From CAINEC01 sp046303115 (lineage in GTDB: Bacteria; Bacteroidota; Bacteroidia; AKYH767-A; OLB10): 7,944 bases of DNA. The notes beneath the pieces are model-generated. The model saw only the letters and a program-made list of their open reading frames with translations, was not told where the DNA came from and did no database searches. Made by a program: the position numbers and the translations under genes. The stretch's first letter is position 1; each line of letters starts with the position of its first letter. The stretch is from assembly GCA_046303115.1 (NCBI GenBank), contig JBKCGZ010000159.1:1-7944 (forward strand), given 5' to 3'. Below are positions 1-4,639 of the stretch, piece by piece.

Positions 1-168
1 TTTTTCTAATCGATTTGATGGCGGAATTCTTAAATCAACAATATCCTGAGAACTATTTAACATTCTTAATTTTCGCCTTCCAATTTCTTGTATTTCATTT
101 GGAAAACTTTTAACACGCACACCATTCCAAATATTTAAAGTATCCTTATCTCCAAATGAAATAATCAT
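1..168 (-). CDS. higB: HigB/RelE-family toxin of a type II toxin-antitoxin system (N-terminal part, cut by window edge)
   Basis: An ATG at 168-166 opens a frame of 56 codons that stays open to position 1, so the C-terminus is outside the window. The translation begins MIISFGDKDT, has a single-Trp 'IWNG' segment (residues 13-16), then RRKLRMLNSSQDIVDLRIPP near residues 33-52 and NRLEK at the edge. This is the layout of HigB-type toxins of the RelE/ParE superfamily, which usually have about 92 residues and the pattern 'RKL..LN.A....DLR.PP.NRLE.L.G'. These toxins are ribosome-dependent mRNA interferases; the catalytic C-terminal part cannot be seen here. In this family the toxin gene normally precedes the antitoxin gene (higA, XRE-type HTH), so higA is expected just past the window edge. 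The gene has its own promoter right behind nadD, suggesting an independently regulated cassette. No Shine-Dalgarno is visible. Whether the toxin is intact cannot be judged. Confidence 0.82.
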   Translation of the reverse strand, partial: MIISFGDKDTLNIWNGVRVKSFPNEIQEIGRRKLRMLNSSQDIVDLRIPPSNRLEK

Positions 169-176
169 AATTGTAG

Positions 177-201
177 ATTACTAACGCCAAAGGTAAGTAA
201 T
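177..201. promoter_or_regulatory. Inverted repeat across the higB promoter, candidate antitoxin operator
   Basis: Six-base arms ATTACT (177-182) and AGTAAT (196-201) are perfectly complementary and flank a 13-base centre that contains the whole -7 element (188-195) and the predicted transcription start. HigA-type antitoxins are known to autoregulate by binding palindromes overlapping their own promoter, so the position suits an operator. The arms are short and AT-rich, so chance occurrence is possible; the assignment rests mainly on position. Confidence 0.35.
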
Positions 202-218
202 GATTGTTTTTATTACAA
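188..218 (-). promoter_or_regulatory. Bacteroidota-type promoter of the higB-like gene
   Basis: On the minus strand a perfect TAnnTTTG element (TACCTTTG, 195-188) is preceded by TTG (218-216) with a 20-nt spacer. This matches the -33/-7 promoter architecture known for Bacteroidota. The TTG begins two bases after the nadD stop codon (222-220), and the predicted transcription start near position 183 leaves a leader of only about 15 nt before the higB ATG at 168. No terminator-like hairpin separates nadD from this promoter, so read-through from the nadD operon is also possible. Confidence 0.6.
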
Positions 219-219
219 G

Positions 220-795
220 TTATTTCTTATAAAAACTCATTTCTTCCACATAACTCGCTACTGCTGCGGGTAAGAAAAAGCGAACATCTTTTTTGTCCTT
301 AATCGCTTTACGAATCATCGTAGAAGAGACTTCCATGATTGGAGCATCAATCCATTTTACGCGTGCGTGATGTTTTAAATCGCCACCATCACTCTCACGA
401 CGAGGATAAACATATAAATCGTGTTCTTCTAAAATCAATTCATAGTTTTTCCATTTATGAAAGGTTTGAAGATTATCAGCACCCATGATTAATGAAAAAG
501 AATAATCTGGAAATTTCTCTTTTAAATAAGTAAGCGTATGAATAGTATACGAAGGCTTCGGTAAATCGAATTCTATCTTCGAGGCCTTGATTTTTTTGTA
601 ATCACCAATGGCTAACTCTACTAAATGAAAACGGTGGTAGTCTTGCAATAAACCATTTGCTGGTTTCAGCGGATTCTGAGGCGATACAACCATCCAAATT
701 TGGTCGAGGTCGGAATACTCCGCCAAATAGTTTGCAATCATCATATGCCCGTTATGCACAGGATTAAATGAACCGAAATACAAACCTATTTTCAT
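220..795 (-). CDS. nadD: Nicotinate (nicotinamide) mononucleotide adenylyltransferase
   Basis: This cytoplasmic enzyme of NAD biosynthesis joins nicotinate mononucleotide and ATP to give nicotinate adenine dinucleotide and pyrophosphate (EC 2.7.7.18). The 191-residue protein shows the nucleotidyltransferase fold signatures in order: GSFNPVHNGH at residues 8-17 with the HxGH motif (H14, H17), SPQNPLK at 38-44, PSYTIHTL at 81-88, MGADNLQTFHKW at 104-115, YPR at 130-132 and the ATP-binding SSTMIR at 157-162. Length and motif spacing are normal for bacterial NadD. The ATG at 795 is fixed by the N-terminal GSFNP motif lying eight residues in. It follows gmk after only 6 nt, with no room for a separate promoter, so it is presumably the last gene of the yicC-gmk-nadD unit. 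The higB promoter begins immediately after its stop. Confidence 0.96.
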   Translation of the reverse strand: MKIGLYFGSFNPVHNGHMMIANYLAEYSDLDQIWMVVSPQNPLKPANGLLQDYHRFHLVELAIGDYKKIKASKIEFDLPKPSYTIHTLTYLKEKFPDYSFSLIMGADNLQTFHKWKNYELILEEHDLYVYPRRESDGGDLKHHARVKWIDAPIMEVSSTMIRKAIKDKKDVRFFLPAAVASYVEEMSFYKK

Positions 796-801
796 TTTTG
801 T

Positions 802-1413
802 TTATGCTATATCATCTGGTTCAGGAAATTCTTCTTCTAAAAACGCAAGCACTTTTTCTTCTGCTTCCTGTATTGCTTTTTGTAAATCGATATTTACGAT
901 TACATGATTAAACTGAAAAGCGGCATGCATCTCTTCTTCTGCTTTATCTAATCGTTTGCGTAGTGATTCTTCATCTTCCGTAGCACGTGCTACTAAGCGT
1001 TTATGTAATTCATCCACCGATGGAGGCATCACAAAAACATCTAATAACTGTCTGCCATAATTCTTACGAATGTTCAACCCTCCTACTACATCAATATCAA
1101 ACAAGGCAACATTGCCTTCACTTAGTATTCTATCTACTTCTGATTTCAACGAACCATAATAACGATCCTTGTATACTTCTTCCCACTCTAAAAATTCGTT
1201 GTTCGCAATCTTTTTTCTGAATTCTTCTGGCGATAAAAAATGATAATCGATGCCATCTGTTTCATTCTCACGCTTAGGGCGCGTAGTAGCAGAAACACTA
1301 AAACGCATCATCGGAAATTTCTTCAATAAGTGATGAACGATGGTTGTTTTACCACTTCCTGAAGGCCCACAAAACAAAATTAATTTATGCTGATAATTCG
1401 GATTAATCTTCAC
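802..1413 (-). CDS. gmk: Guanylate kinase
   Basis: Guanylate kinase phosphorylates GMP to GDP with ATP (EC 2.7.4.8) in the cytoplasm, feeding GTP and dGTP synthesis. The 203-residue product has the P-loop GPSGSGKTT at residues 16-24, the GMP-binding segment SVSATTRPKRENETDGIDYH at 39-58 (S41, R45, R48, Y57), the EWEEVYKDRYYGS stretch, the Walker-B-like ALFDIDVVGG, and the lid region RLVARATEDEESLRKRL. Length matches the family. The start is GTG at 1413, not ATG: the next methionine falls at residue 35, beyond the P-loop, so an early non-ATG start is required. The GTG overlaps the yicC stop by four bases (GTGA), indicating translational coupling. A slightly acidic C-terminal tail ends in PEPDDIA. 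nadD follows 6 nt downstream. Confidence 0.96.
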   Translation of the reverse strand: MKINPNYQHKLILFCGPSGSGKTTIVHHLLKKFPMMRFSVSATTRPKRENETDGIDYHFLSPEEFRKKIANNEFLEWEEVYKDRYYGSLKSEVDRILSEGNVALFDIDVVGGLNIRKNYGRQLLDVFVMPPSVDELHKRLVARATEDEESLRKRLDKAEEEMHAAFQFNHVIVNIDLQKAIQEAEEKVLAFLEEEFPEPDDIA

Positions 1414-2282
1414 AATACGTTTGCTAATTGTTCTTTCAATTTTTCTAATTCATCTTTCATCTCCACTACGATGCGTTGCATGTTCGCATCATTTGCTTTC
1501 GAGCCTATCGTGTTTATCTCACGACCAATTTCCTGTGTAATGAACCCTAATTTTTTCCCATTCGCTTCTTGCGAGTTCATGGTCTGAATAAAATAATCAC
1601 AATGACTTTTTAATCTTACTTTCTCTTCAGAAATATCTAACTTCTCGATGTAATAAATCAGCTCTTGCTCAAAACGATTAGTATCGATGTTTAATTGGTC
1701 TTTTAATTCGTTCACTGATTTATGCAAACGCGTACGAATACTCTCGATGCGTGCCTGCTCATAATTTTCTAATTGTGGAATTGAATTTTCAATGGCATTC
1801 AATCGTTGCGTAACATCTTGCTCCAACACATTTCCTTCATTACTTCTAAACAAATTAAATTGCTCTACTGCCGATTGAATAAGTCCTTTTAACTGCTTCC
1901 ACTGTATTTCATCCATTTCTGATTTTTCAGAATTTAACACCGCAGGTAATTTTAAAATTGCATCGAGCATATTATTATCCGACATTCCTGTTTCGGTTGC
2001 CAATGATTTTAAATCTTCATAGTAAGCTAAGAATATTTCTTTGTTTACTGTACTACGTTTTGCTAATTCATTATTATCAATGCTTACGTTTAAATCAGCT
2101 TTACCACGCTCTAACATCTTTCCTACATCCGCGCGAATTTCTAATTCTTTATCTCTAAATTGAAGTGGTAGTCGCACATTCAGTTCAAGGAATTTACTAT
2201 TCAGCGATCTGATTTCAACAGTTACAGCTTGCGTTCCAACAGTGCCTTTCGCACTCCCATAACCGGTCATTGATTTTAGCAT
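1410..2282 (-). CDS. yicC: YicC/YloC family endoribonuclease
   Basis: The 290-residue protein belongs to the YicC/YloC family, members of which have been reported as metal-dependent endoribonucleases acting on RNA decay. Visible family signatures are the N-terminal MTGYG (residues 5-9) and EIRSLNSKFLELNVRLP (23-39) of the YicC_N domain, the RSNEGNVLEQDV block (146-157), and the C-terminal DUF1732 region with SEEKVRLKSHCDYF (218-231) and REINTIGSKANDANMQR (254-270). Length is typical, and a long charged helical stretch occupies about 150-240. The ATG at 2282 is set by the MTGYG motif directly after it. It overlaps the gmk GTG start by four bases. A 45-nt spacer with a TAAATTTG element separates it from the upstream permease gene, so it may be both read through and independently initiated. 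The RNA substrate here is unknown. Confidence 0.93.
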   Translation of the reverse strand: MLKSMTGYGSAKGTVGTQAVTVEIRSLNSKFLELNVRLPLQFRDKELEIRADVGKMLERGKADLNVSIDNNELAKRSTVNKEIFLAYYEDLKSLATETGMSDNNMLDAILKLPAVLNSEKSEMDEIQWKQLKGLIQSAVEQFNLFRSNEGNVLEQDVTQRLNAIENSIPQLENYEQARIESIRTRLHKSVNELKDQLNIDTNRFEQELIYYIEKLDISEEKVRLKSHCDYFIQTMNSQEANGKKLGFITQEIGREINTIGSKANDANMQRIVVEMKDELEKLKEQLANVL

Positions 2283-2301
2283 AATAATTTTTTAAGCGTA
2301 A

Positions 2302-2309
2302 CAAATTTA
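2302..2309 (-). promoter_or_regulatory. Possible internal promoter (-7 element) before yicC
   Basis: The 45-nt spacer between the permease stop (2328) and the yicC ATG (2282) contains TAAATTTG on the minus strand, a perfect match to the Bacteroidota -7 consensus TAnnTTTG, about 20 nt before the start codon. No TTG or TTTG is found at the expected -33 distance, so only half of the promoter is supported. The spacer holds no GC-rich hairpin, so read-through from the metF side is also likely. Confidence 0.4.
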
Positions 2310-2327
2310 CTGAAAAAATATGGATGG

Positions 2328-3221
2328 CTATTGTCCTTCTTTAACAGATGTATGCGTCGAAAAATAAACACCCATAAAAATGAATACCGCCGAGATAATA
2401 TGAACTATTGAAAGACTATCTTTCCCAAGAAGAATAGCAATTCCTGCAGCTAAAACAGGTTGTAGATAAATGTAAACACTTACTACCCCCGGACTCAATG
2501 TTTGCAATGCAAGCGTATTAAACAGATAAGCAAAAAAGGTCGTTCCGATAACAACAAAAGCTGTTGCCCACCAAATCTGCGGAGTGAAACTAGCAAGATC
2601 AATTTGTTGAATCTCCTTAAATGAAAAAGGAAATACCATAAACGCTCCGAATAAAAAAACGTATTTCATCAATGTATAAGGCGAATATTTTTTCATTAAT
2701 GGTTTTGCCAATACGAGGTAAATGGAGAATGAAATTGCATTAAACAAAATGCATAAGTCGCCAGCTACACTGGTTTGCACATGCACATTTCTACCTGCAT
2801 ATTTTATCAATACAAAGGCGCCAGCTAATGCTGATAATACACCAACAATTCGTTTAAAAGGTATTCGCTCTCGAAGAATCAAAGCAGAAAAGACCAAAAC
2901 AAACACAGGAGAAATCACCATGATCAATCCTGAATTAATTGGTGATGTAAGGGAAAGCCCTTTGAAGAATAACAACTGATTTATTGCAACACCAAACATG
3001 GCACAATAAAAAAACTTGGTCAAATCGTTGCGCTCTACTTTTTCTTTGGGAGTAAAAACTGAAATCATCCAAAATAAAAGGGTAGCTGTAATTACACGAA
3101 TAGAAATAAAAGCAAACGGCTTAATATAAGCGGGCATCACAAACTTAGCAATGCTATAGTTAGCTCCGTAAATAAAATTCGCTGTTAATACTGCTAAATG
3201 AGCTTTGGTATTCGACTTCAT
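2328..3221 (-). CDS. EamA/DMT-superfamily transporter (10 predicted membrane helices)
   Basis: The 297-residue inner-membrane protein belongs to the drug/metabolite transporter superfamily. Hydrophobic segments lie near residues 7-27, 36-55, 68-88, 94-114, 124-141, 152-172, 183-201, 217-237, 245-265 and 270-288, giving the ten helices of two EamA repeats. The first repeat carries the typical SPVFVLVFSALILRERIPF (104-122) followed by GVLSALAGAFVLI (127-139). The second has QPVLAAGIAILLGKDSLS (254-271), with GKD where many members have a conserved Glu (GE). Substrates of such proteins cannot be predicted from sequence; family members export amino acids, nucleosides or other small metabolites. 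Its ATG overlaps the stop of the ArsC-like gene by four bases (ATGA at 3221-3218), so the two are probably translationally coupled. The C-terminus is short and hydrophilic. Confidence 0.92.
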   Translation of the reverse strand: MKSNTKAHLAVLTANFIYGANYSIAKFVMPAYIKPFAFISIRVITATLLFWMISVFTPKEKVERNDLTKFFYCAMFGVAINQLLFFKGLSLTSPINSGLIMVISPVFVLVFSALILRERIPFKRIVGVLSALAGAFVLIKYAGRNVHVQTSVAGDLCILFNAISFSIYLVLAKPLMKKYSPYTLMKYVFLFGAFMVFPFSFKEIQQIDLASFTPQIWWATAFVVIGTTFFAYLFNTLALQTLSPGVVSVYIYLQPVLAAGIAILLGKDSLSIVHIISAVFIFMGVYFSTHTSVKEGQ

Positions 3222-3568
3222 GCAAGTGCTGCTTTAGCATCGCTAACGGCCTTCTCCAAATTACCAATAAATATTTTGTCGTTAACGATAATGACCGGTC
3301 GCTTTAAAAAAGTATATTCAATCAAGATATATCTTCGGTAATCCTTTTCCGTTAGTTGCATTTCATTTAAGCCCATTGCTTTGTACTTCTTGGCAACCTT
3401 ACTAAACACTGATTGATAAGATCCTGCGAGCGTACGCATTAAATCGATTTGCTCTTCAGTAATTTTTTCTTTCTTAATATCTTGAAGGATTACATCAGCA
3501 CCAGGATTTAGCTCCTTCAATATTCGCGTACACGTATCGCAAGTGCCTAAATAAAAAATAATTTTCAT
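3218..3568 (-). CDS. ArsC/Spx-like thioredoxin-fold protein (arsenate reductase family)
   Basis: This 116-residue cytoplasmic protein has the ArsC/Spx/YffB thioredoxin-like fold. It begins with a beta strand and the motif CDTC (C10 and C13), has FSKVAKKYKAMGL at 55-67, and LKRPVIIVNDKIFIGN at 88-103, where R90-P91 is the conserved Arg and cis-Pro of the family. Classical glutaredoxin-linked ArsC uses a single N-terminal Cys plus three arginines; here a CxxC pair is present, as in Spx regulators and many redox proteins, and there is no arsenic-resistance gene nearby. I therefore do not assign arsenate reduction; a thiol-redox or Spx-like role is equally possible. It starts one base after the metF stop and overlaps the permease start by four bases, so it is clearly in the same transcript. 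No Shine-Dalgarno is seen beyond the overlapping metF end. Confidence 0.85.
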   Translation of the reverse strand: MKIIFYLGTCDTCTRILKELNPGADVILQDIKKEKITEEQIDLMRTLAGSYQSVFSKVAKKYKAMGLNEMQLTEKDYRRYILIEYTFLKRPVIIVNDKIFIGNLEKAVSDAKAALA

Positions 3569-3569
3569 A

Positions 3570-4526
3570 CTAGAATATTTTTTCAGCTACGCGTTTACAC
3601 GGCTCTGGATTTCCCATTGTATAAAAATGCAAGCAAGGTACTTTCGAATCTATTAACTCTTTGCATTGCTGTATAGCCCACTCAATACCTACTTCACGAA
3701 CCTGATCAGGGGTTTTAGCTTTCTCTACTGCATCAGCTAATGCATCTGGAATATCAATATGAAAAATACTTGGAAGGATGTTCATCTGTTTACGTGCAGT
3801 GAAAATTTTAATGCCTGGAATAATTGGAACAGTAATACCTGCTTCGCGACAAAGATTTACGAATTCAAAGTACTTGCTGTTATCGTAAAACATCTGGGTT
3901 ACGATATAATCTGCGCCTGCATCTACCTTTGCTTTTAAATGTTTTAAGTCGGTTCTTAAATTTGGTGCTTCGAAATGTTTTTCAGGATAGCCAGCAACCC
4001 CGATACAAAATTTCGTAGGAGAGACATCTTGCAAATCGTCGTCAATGTAAATCCCTTTATTCATATTCACCACTTGCTTTACTAAGTCGATGGCATACGC
4101 ATTTCCATCATCTTCTGGCTTAAAGCTTCCTTCACTTTTAATAGAATCACCACGTAACAAAAGCACATTATCAATTCCTAAAAACGATAAATCGATTAAC
4201 GCATTCTCCGTTTCATCTTTGGTAAATCCTCCACAGATGATATGCGGTACTGCATCCACGTTATACTTAGTCATGATACCCGCACAAATACCTACAGTGC
4301 CTGGGCGTTTACGAACAGATTTTTTTTCGAGTAATCCATCTGCACGTTTTTTATAAACGTATTCTTCGCGATGATAGGTAACATCAATAAAGCTCGGATT
4401 AAACTCCATTAAAGGATCAATGGCATTATAGATATCGGTCATTCCTTTTCCTTTAAGAGGTGGAAGGATCTCGATAGAGAATAATGTTTTGCCGTTTGCT
4501 TGATTAAGATGGTCGATTACTTTCAT
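3570..4526 (-). CDS. metF: Methylenetetrahydrofolate reductase
   Basis: MetF is a cytoplasmic FAD enzyme that reduces 5,10-methylenetetrahydrofolate to 5-methyltetrahydrofolate (EC 1.5.1.54 or 1.5.1.20), the methyl donor for methionine synthesis. The 318-residue TIM-barrel protein shows FSIEILPP at residues 16-23 with the catalytic Glu19 (E. coli Glu28 equivalent), ICGG near 97-100, NVLLLRGD at 120-127 with Asp127 matching the folate/FAD-binding Asp of E. coli, the CIGVAGYPEKHFEAPN segment at 174-189, and ADYIVTQMFYDN at 205-216 with Gln211 matching E. coli Gln183. It is slightly longer than E. coli MetF (296 aa), with an insertion-like stretch of about 20 residues around 130-165. The ATG at 4526 is the first in frame, nine codons before the conserved core. 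No riboswitch is visible in the short leader. It leads the metF/ArsC-like/permease cluster. Confidence 0.96.
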   Translation of the reverse strand: MKVIDHLNQANGKTLFSIEILPPLKGKGMTDIYNAIDPLMEFNPSFIDVTYHREEYVYKKRADGLLEKKSVRKRPGTVGICAGIMTKYNVDAVPHIICGGFTKDETENALIDLSFLGIDNVLLLRGDSIKSEGSFKPEDDGNAYAIDLVKQVVNMNKGIYIDDDLQDVSPTKFCIGVAGYPEKHFEAPNLRTDLKHLKAKVDAGADYIVTQMFYDNSKYFEFVNLCREAGITVPIIPGIKIFTARKQMNILPSIFHIDIPDALADAVEKAKTPDQVREVGIEWAIQQCKELIDSKVPCLHFYTMGNPEPCKRVAEKIF

Positions 4527-4552
4527 TATGAATTATCATTTCTGCACGAGTA

Positions 4553-4560
4553 CAAATATC
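4553..4560 (-). promoter_or_regulatory. Weak candidate -7 promoter element of metF
   Basis: On the minus strand GATATTTG matches five of the six fixed bases of the Bacteroidota TAnnTTTG -7 element, placed about 27 nt before the metF ATG, downstream of the terminator of the preceding gene. A promoter is needed here because the upstream unit ends at that terminator. No clear TTG lies at the -33 position, where there is only a T-rich tract coming from the terminator tail. Confidence 0.3.
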
Positions 4561-4576
4561 CGATTAAAATCTATGT

Positions 4577-4612
4577 AAAAAAAGAGCGCCCGCATGTCGG
4601 CGGGCGCTCTTT
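4577..4612 (-). terminator. Strong intrinsic terminator of the 927-residue protein gene
   Basis: A perfect 13-bp stem (arms 4581-4593 and 4600-4612, core GAGCGCCCGC with its complement) encloses a 6-base loop (4594-4599). On the minus strand it is followed by a run of seven T including the last stem bases (4583-4577). It lies about 28 nt past the stop codon at 4640. On the plus strand the stem is followed by GAAAAATA, not a T run, so it is directional and ends the minus-strand surface-protein transcript before metF. Confidence 0.92.
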
Positions 4613-4639
4613 GAAAAATATTTTGGCTTAACTATAAAA

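Noticed and set aside
987..1220. Plus-strand open frame of 77 codons inside gmk
   Set aside because: It is antisense to a fully conserved guanylate kinase, its translation has low-complexity His/Leu composition, and it has no promoter or recognisable motif.
2722..2979. Plus-strand open frame of 85 codons inside the permease gene
   Set aside because: It is antisense to conserved membrane segments; the translation is Lys/Thr/Asn-rich with no family resemblance.
4090..4356. Plus-strand open frame of 88 codons inside metF
   Set aside because: It is a shadow of the conserved metF reading frame, with no independent signals.
4527..4639. Possible SAM or cobalamin riboswitch upstream of metF
   Set aside because: The spacer is only 113 nt and is mostly taken up by the terminator of the upstream gene; the remaining leader of about 50 nt is too short and lacks conserved riboswitch cores.
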